DNA of 64,000 nucleotides from Flammeovirgaceae bacterium UBA4465 (GCA_905182375.1 CAJJBF010000007.1:223419-287418); one strand, 5' to 3'. Positions 49,400 through 58,423 are shown, counted from the first letter of the stretch. Translations and numbers: made by a program. Notes: generated by a model from the letters alone, not told the origin.

Positions 49400-49642
49400 T
49401 CAACTCAACTTGCGCGTCCAATGGTCAGACTCACTCAGTTGGTCTATTCTACCCGCCTGCTGTGCTTGCTTCAATGTATCATCCATGTCTCCAGAAGAAG
49501 TCAAATGAAGATGTCCGCATTGGTCACAGCCATAAAACGCTCGCGTTGAGGAATTTTGGTATTTGACATGGATCCTGATCAAAGCTTCTTTGGCCTCCTG
49601 TTCGGTGTAAAAAATGCTTTTTCTTGAAGGACAGTCGCTCAT
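49400..49642 (-). CDS. Small zinc-ribbon-like protein
   Basis: An 80-aa protein. YGCDQCGHLHLTSSG has one CxxC followed by H-x-H, a single-knuckle pattern seen in small proteins that bind zinc. SDCPSRKSIFYTEQEAKEAL may be a helix. It is very charged and has no signal peptide. Function is unknown; an orphan between the amidohydrolase and a MaoC gene. Confidence 0.6.
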   Translation of the reverse strand: MSDCPSRKSIFYTEQEAKEALIRIHVKYQNSSTRAFYGCDQCGHLHLTSSGDMDDTLKQAQQAGRIDQLSESDHWTRKLS

Positions 49643-49738
49643 ATGATTAAATTGTTTCTCAAAATTATATAATTTATTTAAAATAAAGGTACCTTATGTT
49701 TTTTGCCCTGTTTCAATATCATTGAATTTTTCATCCAC

Positions 49739-49770
49739 TTGATTTTTTAATATCTAACGTCTTAAATTTA
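49739..49770 (+). promoter_or_regulatory. Candidate promoter of the MaoC hydratase gene
   Basis: TTG at 49739-49741, a 21-base spacer and TAAATTTA at 49763-49770, one base off the Bacteroidota TAnnTTTG. It leaves a leader of about 20 bases before ATG 49796. Confidence 0.4.
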
Positions 49771-49795
49771 CAAAAAATAAGTAGTTTAAATACCT

Positions 49796-50263
49796 ATGGA
49801 ACGTTTGATTATTTCAAATTTTGAAGATTTTGAAGATAGAATAGGTACCGTCTTAGGATCCTCTGAATATTTTACAATCAATCAAGATCAAGTCAATAAA
49901 TTTGCCGAGGCAACGCTGGACCATCAATGGATTCACACAGATCCGGGGCGTGCAGCACAAGAAAGCCCTTTTGGTACAGCCATTGCTCATGGTTATCTTA
50001 CCCTATCTTTGGTTCCTTATTTGTGGGAGCAAATACTAGAAGTTCAAAATCTAAAAATGATGGTTAACTATGGTATTGAAGCCCTCCGTTTCAATCAACC
50101 CGTACGCGTAGGTGCGCAAGTTAAGCTACATGCTACCTTAAAATCAGCCATCAATTTACGCGGTATCAACAAGGTAGAAGTCGATGTTAAACTAGAGATA
50201 AAAGACCATAAAAAGCCCGCATTTTCAGCAATTTTAGTATTTCTCTATCATTTTTATGATTAA
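49796..50263 (+). CDS. MaoC-like (NodN-type) enoyl-CoA hydratase
   Basis: A 155-aa hotdog-fold hydratase of the NodN/MaoC group. The hydratase motif is visible in LDHQWIHTDPGRAAQESPFGTAIAHGYLTLSL, abridged here to its key residues: Asp of DHQWIH and the His of AHGYLTL. It probably hydrates an enoyl-CoA in fatty-acid or polyester metabolism. It stands alone on the plus strand. Confidence 0.9.
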   Translation: MERLIISNFEDFEDRIGTVLGSSEYFTINQDQVNKFAEATLDHQWIHTDPGRAAQESPFGTAIAHGYLTLSLVPYLWEQILEVQNLKMMVNYGIEALRFNQPVRVGAQVKLHATLKSAINLRGINKVEVDVKLEIKDHKKPAFSAILVFLYHFYD

Positions 50264-50757
50264 AATGTCTCTAAACGATTCAATTTTATTAATCGTATGA
50301 TCAACCATAAATAAAATCATGGGTTCTTATCCTGCTCATGACCCCTTTGGTTAATGAGAGAAATCGAAATAATGATCTTCTATATACCCGTTAAATCTAT
50401 AAAAATGGCATTCAGAGGCCAATTGAAGAATTCGGTGATCTCATGGATCGCAATGAATGTGAAAAGATCCTACGTAATCAATGAGATAATTATTCTAGCC
50501 GCCAAATCACGGTCGTAGGTTCTCAGGTTCCCAATGGTAACTGATCTGCTCTTGTTTTTTTGTATCAATGCTCTGATCTATGTAATTTAAAACTGTTATT
50601 TTTTCAAAATTAGGAAGTGTTTAAGTCCTCTGGACGTTGTATTGATGGCCGTTCAATGGGCCTCTTTTTATGACCAAGATTCCACAGTGAGTTTTGAATT
50701 GGCCACATAAACCAATAAAAATACCTTAACTTCATTTAGAAAAAAGAACATAAGACC
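50264..50757. other. 494-base gap, possible degraded coding fragment
   Basis: No complete gene is visible. On the plus strand, 50419-50544 reads as PIEEFGDLMDRNECEKILRN, then TGA, then DNYSSRQITVVGSQVPNGN and a stop. This could be a relic of a gene, but the evidence is composition only. The remainder is AT-rich and featureless. Confidence 0.25.
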
Positions 50758-51114
50758 ATGAGATTACCCACTGCAAAACTTTCAATAATCACTTTTATTG
50801 TAGTCTTTTTTTTTACTCTTTTAAATGCTCAGGCTCAAAAAGTATACGCAGTTGATGCCACTTATAAAGCTGATATTAAAGTGTTTGTCGTGAGTTCAGC
50901 CTATCAAGCAGACCTCTTGGTTTACAAAGTATCCTCCAACTATCAAGCTGGTGACAACGATGGGAAATGGTTTTTTACAGATTCAGATTATCAAGCAGAC
51001 AAGAAAATATTTTTTGTCGCCTCCGACTATCAAGCAGATCTCAAAATATATTTTGTCTCTTCAGCTTATCAGGCGGGCTGGAAAAAGGTTTCTAAAAAAT
51101 ATTTATTGTATTAA
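50758..51114 (+). CDS. Secreted 13-residue-repeat protein (DUF6150-like)
   Basis: A 118-aa protein with a signal peptide (IITFIVVFFFTLLNAQAQ) followed by six consecutive 13-residue units of the form (K/L)(I/V)(Y/F)xVxSxYQAD: KVYAVDATYKAD, IKVFVVSSAYQAD, LLVYKVSSNYQAG, a longer GKWFFTDSDYQAD unit, KKIFFVASDYQAD and LKIYFVSSAYQAG. Aromatic and hydrophobic positions alternate strictly, pointing to a small beta-roll or solenoid. It recalls the DUF6150 family of Bacteroidota (from memory). It has its own terminator. Confidence 0.75.
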   Translation: MRLPTAKLSIITFIVVFFFTLLNAQAQKVYAVDATYKADIKVFVVSSAYQADLLVYKVSSNYQAGDNDGKWFFTDSDYQADKKIFFVASDYQADLKIYFVSSAYQAGWKKVSKKYLLY

Positions 51115-51190
51115 TATCTAATGTTGAATCAAACCGAAACAAATGAAACGGACTCACGATTCATCTAAAAACTATTTTAGCTTCTGAATA

Positions 51191-51217
51191 AAAAAGACCT
51201 CTTTGAAAGGTCTTTTT
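51191..51217. terminator. Bidirectional intrinsic terminator
   Basis: A perfect 10-base stem AAAAAGACCT / AGGTCTTTTT with a 7-base loop. It lies between the plus-strand repeat protein and the minus-strand gene ending at 51238 and can serve both. Confidence 0.88.
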
Positions 51218-51237
51218 AGTATAATTATTTGATCAAC

Positions 51238-51522
51238 TTATTTAATATCTTTTTTTACAATCACCTTAATCTTTTGTTTCCCTCCAGATAACAAGGTGTC
51301 TATTTCAATTTCAATATTACCATCTTCATCCATCACTATCCCTCCGTCGGATTCAAACATCATTATATCCGATCCCTTCATATGCTCCATATGAAGACCA
51401 CCGGGACCGTTCATCATTCTAATACTTTGATTACTATTTTGGATGCCTAGCAAATAACCTAATAAACCAAACACTATTGAAGTCATGGTTATTAAAAACC
51501 AATTTTTATTTAAAGATTTCAT
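51238..51522 (-). CDS. Small membrane-anchored hypothetical protein
   Basis: A 94-aa protein with one N-terminal membrane helix (WFLITMTSIVFGLLGYLLGI). The soluble part is rich in Met, Gly and Asp (SIRMMNGPGGLHMEHMKGSD) and ends in beta-like EIEIDTLLSGGKQKIKVIVKKD. The Met/His-rich stretch suggests metal contact, but this is speculative. Family unknown. Confidence 0.6.
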   Translation of the reverse strand: MKSLNKNWFLITMTSIVFGLLGYLLGIQNSNQSIRMMNGPGGLHMEHMKGSDIMMFESDGGIVMDEDGNIEIEIDTLLSGGKQKIKVIVKKDIK

Positions 51523-51672
51523 TATCTCTGATTTTATATTGAAAAAATGTTAAATTATAATGTTTAAAGGTATCTTCATTTGTGAGAATCAAACCATTCC
51601 TTAACATACTTTAACATGAATTTTGGCAAAAATATACCTGTCCTTATTGCAGCTCTATTGAATTGATAAGCA

Positions 51673-51870
51673 TCATGATAAAAACACCTTTTTCACACGC
51701 CCTACCTGACCGTCCTCGAGTCGGACCTTGATTCCATGGGGGTGAGTGACTGATTTAGTCAAGATGTCTTTCACAATGCCATGGGTCAAGGGGCCGGTGC
51801 GCTGATCACGCTTGAGCATGATATGCACTTCTAAGCCCTTTTGGATATGGCTTCGCTGGGTACCCTTCAT
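51673..51870 (-). CDS. YwbE family protein
   Basis: A 65-aa DUF2196/YwbE protein. The block VHIMLKRDQRTGPLTHGIVK followed by ILTKSVTHPHGIKVRLEDGQVGRV is characteristic. It is predicted to be an SH3-like basic domain, possibly RNA-binding. It lies 4 bases after the Pif1-like helicase gene, probably co-transcribed. Confidence 0.92.
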   Translation of the reverse strand: MKGTQRSHIQKGLEVHIMLKRDQRTGPLTHGIVKDILTKSVTHPHGIKVRLEDGQVGRVKKVFLS

Positions 51871-51874
51871 TCTT

Positions 51875-53545
51875 TTAAATCTTGATGTTTAACTCTTGCT
51901 TTAAATATTGCTTCAATGTATTCAGGTTTTGCTGTTCCGCATCATTGAGTAGTAATTCCCTTTGATTAATCCACTCCAAATAAATACGTTTGCATTTGTC
52001 AAATAAGGGATGCTGGGCATCATTTCTATAGCTAACCGCATTACTAAGACATTCTTGGCATTCCAAAAATCCATAGGTAAAAAAAGCTTTTCTTGCCAAT
52101 TTATAAAAATAATCAGCCTTCCCATTGAGGAGGTCCTGCTCATTTTGACTTTTTTGATCGTAGTATTGTGAAAAATAAACCACAATCGGATCGGTCTTAA
52201 TGGCCCTTGGGTTAAATAAATGTTTGAAAACTAATCCTTCCAATGACGTACATCGACTCAGGGCCACGTAAGCCTGACCATTGGTGAAGGCATCGTTGAT
52301 ATCTGCAATCACTTTGTCAAAAGTGAGTCCCTGACTTTTATGGACAGTAATGGCCCAGGCCAGTCGTACAGGTATCTGGGTAAACGCCCCTATTTCTTCT
52401 GATACAATGGTCTTTCGTTCTGGATGCCATCGATACGAAATATTGGTCCAAGTGGTCCGGTAAACCGCAATGTATTCATGGGATTCGGTACTGATCACAA
52501 TGTGATCCTCGTGCAATTCTAAAATTGTACCAATACTTCCATTGAAGAATTTTTTAGACGTATATTGATCAGCTCCATCATCGGAAGGAACCATCCCTGG
52601 GTCATTAATTACGGTCATGATTTGTGCCCCAATTTTTAAAGCTAAATTCTCTTGGGTACGCATAAAAGAGGAAGGAAAAATACCTTCCACCAAGCCCTCA
52701 TACTTTCTTTCGTCAGTCTTTAAGGCCTTCAATTTATTTTCATTGACCTCATCTACCCTCTTATTAGTCGTGCTTAACTGAATGTAGTTCTCCTCTACTT
52801 TGGGCTTGAAATTAGGGACATGACGACGGTTCAAAAGGGCAACGTCATCGGAAGTCATTTGATTAAACCGCACTTTATTGAGCAATTCAACAAATTGCTG
52901 ATTTTTTTGCCGATATATTTTTTTTAATTCAAGTTGTGCTGGTTTAATGATTTTAAACACATTGGAACTGAAAAAATATGAGGTTTTATAATATTCTCCT
53001 AAGATGGCCTGCTCCTCACGCTTCATCACGGGAGGCAACTGAAAAGGATCGCCCAACATTAACACCTGAACCCCACCAAAAGGTAGGTAAGGCTTGTCTC
53101 TGTATACCCTTAAAATGTATTCAATGGCATCCAGCACGTCACAGCGCACCATAGATATCTCATCGATAATCAATAATTCCAATTCACGAATGATTTGATA
53201 TTTTTCGCGATTGTATTTGAGCATTTCGAAGATATTTACATGATCTTCATTCATTTTTCGAGTACTGAACCGTGAATCGTCTGGCCGTAAAGGCTCAAAA
53301 GGAAGTTTGAAAAACGAATGTATGGTCACACCTCCCGCATTGATGGCGGCCACGCCTGTGGGGGCTACCACCACCGTTTTTTTAGAGGAAATAGCGGTAA
53401 CGTATTTCAGAAAGGTCGTCTTACCTGTTCCGGCCCTTCCCGTGAGGTAAATAGGGCGATCCGTGGACTGAACAAACTCTACGGCCGCATTGAATTCCCG
53501 ATTGTCTGGATCGAGCGTAGCCAAAAACTCCGCCAAATTGTCCAT
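51875..53545 (-). CDS. Pif1/RecD-like superfamily 1 helicase
   Basis: A 556-aa AAA/Pif1-like DNA helicase. Walker A is GRAGTGKTTFLK (residues 36-47), motif Ia is VVVAPTGVAAINAGGVTIHSFF, Walker B is LLIIDEISMVRCD, and motif III is MLGDPFQLPPV. The C-terminal SF1 motifs are in AWAITVHKSQGLTFDKVI and AYVALSRCTSLEGLV. The last about 110 residues are a helical extension with a cysteine pair (FLECQECLSNAV), not part of the core. It overlaps the DEAD-box gene region closely (3 bases), suggesting one transcript. Confidence 0.9.
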   Translation of the reverse strand: MDNLAEFLATLDPDNREFNAAVEFVQSTDRPIYLTGRAGTGKTTFLKYVTAISSKKTVVVAPTGVAAINAGGVTIHSFFKLPFEPLRPDDSRFSTRKMNEDHVNIFEMLKYNREKYQIIRELELLIIDEISMVRCDVLDAIEYILRVYRDKPYLPFGGVQVLMLGDPFQLPPVMKREEQAILGEYYKTSYFFSSNVFKIIKPAQLELKKIYRQKNQQFVELLNKVRFNQMTSDDVALLNRRHVPNFKPKVEENYIQLSTTNKRVDEVNENKLKALKTDERKYEGLVEGIFPSSFMRTQENLALKIGAQIMTVINDPGMVPSDDGADQYTSKKFFNGSIGTILELHEDHIVISTESHEYIAVYRTTWTNISYRWHPERKTIVSEEIGAFTQIPVRLAWAITVHKSQGLTFDKVIADINDAFTNGQAYVALSRCTSLEGLVFKHLFNPRAIKTDPIVVYFSQYYDQKSQNEQDLLNGKADYFYKLARKAFFTYGFLECQECLSNAVSYRNDAQHPLFDKCKRIYLEWINQRELLLNDAEQQNLNTLKQYLKQELNIKI

Positions 53546-53548
53546 GAA

Positions 53549-54698
53549 TTATTGCAGCTGCTTAAATTCAATATGAAGTTGTTGACTGATCAACCTCATG
53601 TCTTTGATTTCTTTTGGGGTAACCAGCAGGATGGATATACCTTTCTTTCCTGCCCGAGCCGTACGCCCACTCCTATGGGTATAATATTCGACTTGATCAG
53701 GTAATTGATAATGAAACACATACGCTAAATTATCTACATCTATGCCTCTCGCAGAAATATCTGTGGCAATCAATACCTTGAGTTTATCCCCCTTGAAGGC
53801 CCGCATGACTTTGTCCCGCTCAATCTGCTTAAGGTCGCCGTGAATACAGCCTATTTGATATTTTTTGGTCTTTAATTGTTCATGAAGCTGTTTGGTGACC
53901 CGTTTGGTCTTACAAAAGATAATGCCTCTTTCATCTTTGTGTGACTTTAGGAAAAAAACCAAAGCTTCAATTTTTTGAGCTTGTTCACAGATGGCATATT
54001 GATGTGCTATATCCGCATTGACCCGCTGATCCCTGTTGATCTCCACCTTTACTGCCGCAGGATCCATATAGCTATTGATGATCTGTGTGATCTCTTTGGG
54101 CATGGTCGCAGAAAACAACCAGGTATTGCTTCCACGCGAAGTTTGTTCCAAAATCAAGTCCAAATCCTTTTTAAACCCAACACTCAACATTTCATCCGCT
54201 TCGTCCAATACAACCGTCTTTATTTGTCGCAAGTCCACCGCTTTTCTGCGCTGCAAATCCAACAATCTCCCCGGTGTAGCCACCAATATATGTGTCTTAC
54301 GCCTTAGGGCACTGATCTGGGCTTCTATTTTTTCTCCTCCATAAACGGCTTCAACAAAAATCTTTTCCGTGAATTTTGTAAATTTAAAAATTTGCTTGGC
54401 AATTTGTTGTCCCAATTCTCGGGTAGGACATAAAATCAAAGCTTGAATTTTAGGTTCGTTGGGATCTATGTTCTGTATGATAGGAATACTGTATGCCGCT
54501 GTTTTTCCTGTGCCTGTTTGCGCCATACCAATAAAATCTATCGGTGATTTAATGAGCTTGGGAATAGACTGAACTTGAATTTCTGTGGGCTTAACGATGC
54601 CCAGATGCTTCTAAGCCTTGGATGACTTGGGGAGTAACGCCTAATGATTTAAATGATGCCAAAATATCTAATTTATTGAGCGGCAAAGTTAGCTCCAA
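53549..54698 (-). pseudogene. DEAD-box RNA helicase with a +1 frameshift in the Q-motif region
   Basis: The long frame begins in the Walker A motif MAQTGTGKTAAY, which cannot be a native start. Upstream sequence supplies the missing part: LDILASFKSLGVTPQVIQGL from about 54698, then, after one extra G (CCC at 54600-54602 on the plus strand), GIVKPTEIQVQSIPKLIKSP, the Q motif. The remainder is intact: PTRELGQQIAKQ, ATPGRLLDL, the DEAD-type LDEADEMLSVGF, SATMPKEIT, and HRSGRTARAGKKGI. A TTG at 54696-54698 is a plausible start. Restored length is about 383 aa, a compact DEAD helicase for RNA remodelling. Confidence 0.85.
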
Positions 54699-54770
54699 TT
54701 TATTTGCTCTCCTGAAATAATAGGGAACGATCATCGTATTGGCTTAGATTCAGCGTAACTTTACACATCT

Positions 54771-55607
54771 ATGATCCATATTGGAATATACAATGAACTG
54801 GTAGTTGATCGGATATTGACCCCAGGTGCTTTTTTGATAGACAGTGAAGAAAATGACGTCCTCCTCCCTAATAAATACATACCTGAAGGGACGAAAGTAG
54901 GCGATCAGCTAAAAGTATTTGTCTATAATGACTCTGAAGACCGTATTGTGGCCACGACCCTCAGACCTTTATTGCAGCTTCATAAATTCGGTTGCTTGAA
55001 GGTGAAAGATGTTAATAATATAGGGGCTTTTCTGGATTGGGGCCTGGAAAAAGACTTGCTTGTCCCATTCAGACAGCAGCATGGACGCCTGAATATTGGC
55101 CAATGGTGTTTAGTCTATTTGTATATTGATACACTCACCCATCGATTGGCCGCAACGGCCAAAGTGGACAAGCATTTTGAAAAAGAAAATATTGAACTTG
55201 AAGTGAACCAAGAAGTAGACCTGCTCATTGCCAATGATAGTGATCTAGGGGTCAATGTGGTAATCAACAACACCTATAGTGGTATGATTTTCAGCAACCA
55301 AATCTACCAAGATGTCATGATGGGTGACCAGATCAGAGGATTCATTGAACAGATTCGGCCAGATGGAAAAATTGATGTGACTTTGAGGAAAAAAGGAATG
55401 CAAAACCTTGAAGATGGTGCTCAAACCATTTTAAAGGAATTGAAAGCCTCTGAGGGTTTTATCGCCCTGACCGATAAGAGCAATCCTGAAGAAATTCAAT
55501 CGCTGCTACAAATGAGTAAAAAGAATTTTAAAAAATCTTTGGGTATTCTCTACCGAAACAAACAAGTCCTATTGAAGAAGGAAGGTGTTTTTTTAAAGAA
55601 AGTTTAA
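54771..55607 (+). CDS. CvfB-like S1 RNA-binding protein
   Basis: A 278-aa protein of the CvfB/YitL family. It has tandem S1-like beta-barrels in the N-terminal two-thirds (GAFLIDSEENDVLLPNKYIP; NIGAFLDWGLEKDLLVPF; YSGMIFSNQIYQDV) and a C-terminal winged-helix part (MSKKNFKKSLGILYRNKQVL). S. aureus CvfB binds RNA and affects virulence gene expression; here only nucleic-acid binding may be inferred. It marks the left edge of the accessory region. Confidence 0.9.
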   Translation: MIHIGIYNELVVDRILTPGAFLIDSEENDVLLPNKYIPEGTKVGDQLKVFVYNDSEDRIVATTLRPLLQLHKFGCLKVKDVNNIGAFLDWGLEKDLLVPFRQQHGRLNIGQWCLVYLYIDTLTHRLAATAKVDKHFEKENIELEVNQEVDLLIANDSDLGVNVVINNTYSGMIFSNQIYQDVMMGDQIRGFIEQIRPDGKIDVTLRKKGMQNLEDGAQTILKELKASEGFIALTDKSNPEEIQSLLQMSKKNFKKSLGILYRNKQVLLKKEGVFLKKV

Positions 55608-55612
55608 TTACG

Positions 55613-55639
55613 AATTATTCGTACTATTTACGAATAATT
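55613..55639. repeat. Inverted repeat at the cvfB/integrase junction
   Basis: AATTATTCGT (55613-55622) and ACGAATAATT (55630-55639) form a perfect 10-base stem with a 7-base loop; a further ACGAATTATTCGT palindrome overlaps the left arm. It starts 5 bases after the cvfB stop and is followed by CCCCTTTT. It may be a weak terminator or part of a recombination site of the adjoining recombinase fragment. The sequence alone cannot decide. Confidence 0.45.
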
Positions 55640-55774
55640 ACCCCTTTTGCTTATTAACTTTCATATTGTAAATATCTTATGATCTAATATTGCGTATTTA
55701 AGACGTTTATTTAAATGGAATTTCTTCTGAAGTGTGAAAGTTCGTTACTTAAAATAAGCTGTAAAAAAGGGAAT

Positions 55775-56353
55775 ATGAAAAGACCAAATACAAACATCAA
55801 TGTGACTTTTTATTTAAAAAAACCTCTTAAGAATTCTGAACGAAGAGGCATCTATGCAAACATTACATTTCGGAGTACTCAAAGACAAATAGCAACCAAA
55901 ATTTATGCTAATCACCCTGACCATTTTCAGCGAGGTGGATTGATTGGTTATGAATACCATGAGCAGAATATTAAGCTCATTGCAATGAAGAAAAAACTAG
56001 AAGGCTATGATGGCCATTTATTCAACGATATAGATATGGTTTTAGACCATTATTATGGTGGTGATATACTCAATTATCCAAGCACTATTTTAGAGGTTTT
56101 TGAATACGGTATATCTCATAATAAAGACTTGATGGAAAAGACAAAAAGAAGGAAGGAAGTTTCTGTCAATTCTTTTGAAAGATTTATTAAATCCCATACT
56201 AATATGTATTCTGATTTCTCAGTAATAAAAAAATCTCCAAGGCAAATGTTTAGAGCACATAGCATTGATTATGTGGAGTGGCTGAAGAATAACGGGTTAG
56301 AAAACTCTTCGAGAGTAGCATATATTTCTGGATTAAAATCTTTATTTAATTGA
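55775..56353 (+). pseudogene. Tyrosine recombinase, N-terminal part only
   Basis: About 190 codons from ATG 55775 (MKRPNTNINVTFYLKKPLK). This is the Arm-binding/N-terminal beta domain of Bacteroidota transposon-type integrases (RGIYANITFRSTQRQIATKIY), followed by a core-binding SAM-like helical domain (SVNSFERFIKSHTNMYSDF; YVEWLKNNGLENSSRVAYIS). The catalytic domain with the R-H-R-Y residues is missing: the frame stops at the end of the core-binding domain, and the next gene is unrelated. Hence it is an inactive remnant of an integrative element. Confidence 0.8.
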
Positions 56354-56373
56354 TTTAAACATAGATTAAAATT

Positions 56374-56673
56374 TTGAAAACAAGAATCACAGGTATTGTT
56401 ACCTTCGTTGGTGGACTTATGGTAGTCGTATGGAGTTCATTTGTCATCTTCGACCATAAGTACATACATAATATCAATGCCGTTTTTACTCTACTGATAA
56501 TTTTATCAATATGTGCCATGCTCTATGTCTACTGGACAAAATTTGGAGCCCTTGACCAAAAAATGGACAGAATACAGAGACAAAACAAACTAATCCAATC
56601 CCAAATAGACTTTGAAAAGATTAGAAAAGATATAGAGCAAAAGAAATTAAAGAAAAAATCGGATGAGGATTGA
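56374..56673 (+). CDS. Two-helix membrane protein with charged coiled-coil tail
   Basis: A 99-aa protein starting at TTG. It has two predicted membrane helices (ITGIVTFVGGLMVVVWSSFVIF; AVFTLLIILSICAMLYVYW) and a strongly charged coiled-coil tail (MDRIQRQNKLIQSQIDFEKI). The family is unknown. It lies inside the accessory region, directly after the recombinase fragment, and may be a cargo gene. Confidence 0.5.
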   Translation: MKTRITGIVTFVGGLMVVVWSSFVIFDHKYIHNINAVFTLLIILSICAMLYVYWTKFGALDQKMDRIQRQNKLIQSQIDFEKIRKDIEQKKLKKKSDED

Positions 56674-56674
56674 T

Positions 56675-56786
56675 TTAAACATCATTCTCGGCAAGTAGCT
56701 TCAGGGTATCCACTAGGCTGTTGTCATAATCCAATTTTAATATCCATAAAAAGTTCTCTATTTATACCCTCGGGATTACTTATCAT
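56675..56786 (-). pseudogene. Small minus-strand coding fragment
   Basis: From ATG 56786 the minus strand reads MISNPEGINRELFMDIK and, after a one-base shift, LDYDNSLVDTLKLLAENDV with a stop at 56675-56677. The pattern looks like protein, but no family is recognised. It may be a remnant of the decayed element. Confidence 0.3.
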
Positions 56787-56885
56787 ATTAAGCCATAACA
56801 GCAAATGGGAAACTTACTATACACCACAGGGTACCCAATAAATACAAAATCAAAATAGGTTTTAACCCCTGTACCAAAGACTTCA

Positions 56886-57363
56886 CAAAACAACCCTTCC
56901 CCTACCTCCTCTGTAACTTTGTAAGAAACAAATTACATGAGATTAGACACCCTTAAATGGAACGACCATACCTTCAAACAGCTATCCAAAGAAGCCAAGT
57001 TAATCTACTGTTTCCTAGAAGCACATTGCAGTACTGCTGGCTTTCTTCAAGCAGATGAATCAGACATCGCTAATGGTATTGGACTGGAGCGTAGATTGGG
57101 TCTTAATCCCTTTGGTAATGTGGTAGTTCTCGCTATGGAAAGAACTAGAAGATTCTGGCTTTATCGTACAAGGAGATCATGACTTTATCCTAGTCAAAGG
57201 AACGCATAAAAAGCGAGCGCATGGTAAGCTAAAAGTCAGTGATAAGGCTAAGGATTACTATAGAGTTGGAGTACTCAAATCTGGGATGCATACAGCCGTT
57301 TTAAAGGAGATTAATGGTACTTCTCAGTGTTTCTCTAAAGAGGTGATATTGGAGGAGTTTGAG
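56886..57363 (+). repeat. Repeat family 1, copy A (full)
   Basis: The first of three copies of a repeated gene with its own leader. Copy B is at 59435-59966 and copy C (3' end only) at 61505-61682. A and B are nearly identical from the leader CAAAACAACCCTTCCC to GAGGAGTTTGAG, differing by scattered bases. The leader has TAACTTTG at 56914-56921, an exact -7 element, changed to TAACTTTA in copy B. Confidence 0.9.
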
Positions 57364-57414
57364 TCTGATAATTGCTCTATTTTAAATTCATCAAACCTTG
57401 AAAGAAATGAATAA
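56937..57414 (+). pseudogene. Winged-helix replication-like protein, copy A, frameshifted
   Basis: The conceptual product is about 158 aa. It starts MRLDTLKWNDHTFKQLSKEA and has a helix-turn-helix of the type found at the N-terminus of phage replisome organisers (KLIYCFLEAHCSTAGFLQAD; then, in repaired form, LEELEDSGFIV). The frame is broken by one extra A at 57139-57141, where copy B has none. Past the shift the reading continues as GDHDFILVKGTHKKRAHGKL to a TAA at 57412-57414. The C-terminal helicase-loader-like region usual for phage proteins is missing, so it may be a truncated derivative. Confidence 0.6.
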
Positions 57415-57891
57415 TGTCAAACATGAGTCACTTCATGTATGGAGCTCTTACATTGCTCATTACAATTACCGCATTTAATCAGAGAAATGAAACTCCTCCG
57501 CGATTTGAATTTACTTCTTTCACGGTTGTAGAGTCAATTATTCCTAACGGAATAGGAAGATCAAGAATTATCAATTCAATAGAGCTGCGTGATTACAAAG
57601 AATACACCAGTATCAAATCGCCAGGATTAAAGTCCAGAAATAAATCAGATCGCCAGGAAACTCAGAGCCAATGAGTACGAAGATACCAAACTCTTGAACT
57701 TTTTTAACGTTGCTGGCATCAGATTTCAAAATATTGCTGCCAATGATGCTTTAATTAACGACAAGGTCAGTACCATGCTTAACGACGGTTGGGAATTAGT
57801 CAACATTGTTGCAGGAGTGGAATCCGTGGGTAGCGAAGATGATAAAAATGGTATTTTTATTACCCGATTTTATTTCAAGCGCATCAGTTAA
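57414..57891 (+). pseudogene. Conserved Bacteroidota hypothetical protein, one frameshift
   Basis: The N-terminal part (57414-57674) has a signal peptide or anchor (MYGALTLLITITAF) and EFTSFTVVESIIPNGIGRSRII, which resembles a secreted Bacteroidota family whose name I do not know. Near 57640-57655 the frame shifts; in the new frame ARKLRANEYEDTKLLNFFN leads into the open 57694-57891 piece (VAGIRFQNIAANDALINDKV, DGWELVNIVAGVES, NGIFITRFYFKR). Joined, it is about 158 aa. Its start overlaps the stop of the repeat copy by one codon. Confidence 0.6.
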
Positions 57892-57900
57892 TATCTTTTT

Positions 57901-58098
57901 TTGGTAAAGTGCCTACAAACTTTGCTTGTTAAGAAAATAACTCACCTTAACCCTGTTGAGTTAAACAATGCAGTTATGACCATTTCTTGGAATGATGAGG
58001 ATGATGATCCATTTGAATTAAAGATGAGGAACATCCAAACCTTTAAAAATGCGTTTAAGTTGTTTCCAAGACTTGCTAAAGCATTAAAGCTTAGATAA
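57901..58098 (+). CDS. Short open frame, doubtful
   Basis: A 65-codon frame from TTG with no recognisable domain; the C-terminal half is basic and helical (FKNAFKLFPRLAKALKLR). It follows the previous gene within 10 bases on the same strand, so translation is possible, but it may also be a relic. Confidence 0.25.
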   Translation: MVKCLQTLLVKKITHLNPVELNNAVMTISWNDEDDDPFELKMRNIQTFKNAFKLFPRLAKALKLR

Positions 58099-58141
58099 GT
58101 AATTATACATTTCTTATTTTAGGGGACCTAATAATACTATA

Positions 58142-58423
58142 ATGAAAAAAAATCAAAAAAAAATTGTCCTCATCACCTTGATGATAAGTTTGATATGGAC
58201 TGTGTCGTGCAATGGAAATAATAATGACATGAGCTGTGTTTGTTACATTTATGAAAATGGTTTACAAACTGGTATAGATGAAACTGGATTAGATAATGGT
58301 GCCTTCACTTCTGATATTAAATTCAGAAAAGAATGTGAGGCAAAGTCTTACTTCATTGATGATGATAATTATTCTAGCTGTCAGATCGTTCCTTTGTCAG
58401 GTGGAAGTGGGATCACAAATTAA
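58142..58423 (+). CDS. Small putative lipoprotein
   Basis: A 93-aa protein with a signal sequence ending in a lipobox-like TVSC (residue 23), then a mature part with four further cysteines (CVCYIYENG, CEAKSYF, CQIVPLSGG), possibly two disulfides. No family was recognised. It has its own short promoter region. Confidence 0.55.
   Translation: MKKNQKKIVLITLMISLIWTVSCNGNNNDMSCVCYIYENGLQTGIDETGLDNGAFTSDIKFRKECEAKSYFIDDDNYSSCQIVPLSGGSGITN

Noticed and set aside
50836..51096. Regular short DNA repeats resembling a CRISPR array
   Set aside because: The periodicity is 39 bases and encodes a protein repeat in one frame; there are no constant direct repeats with unrelated spacers.
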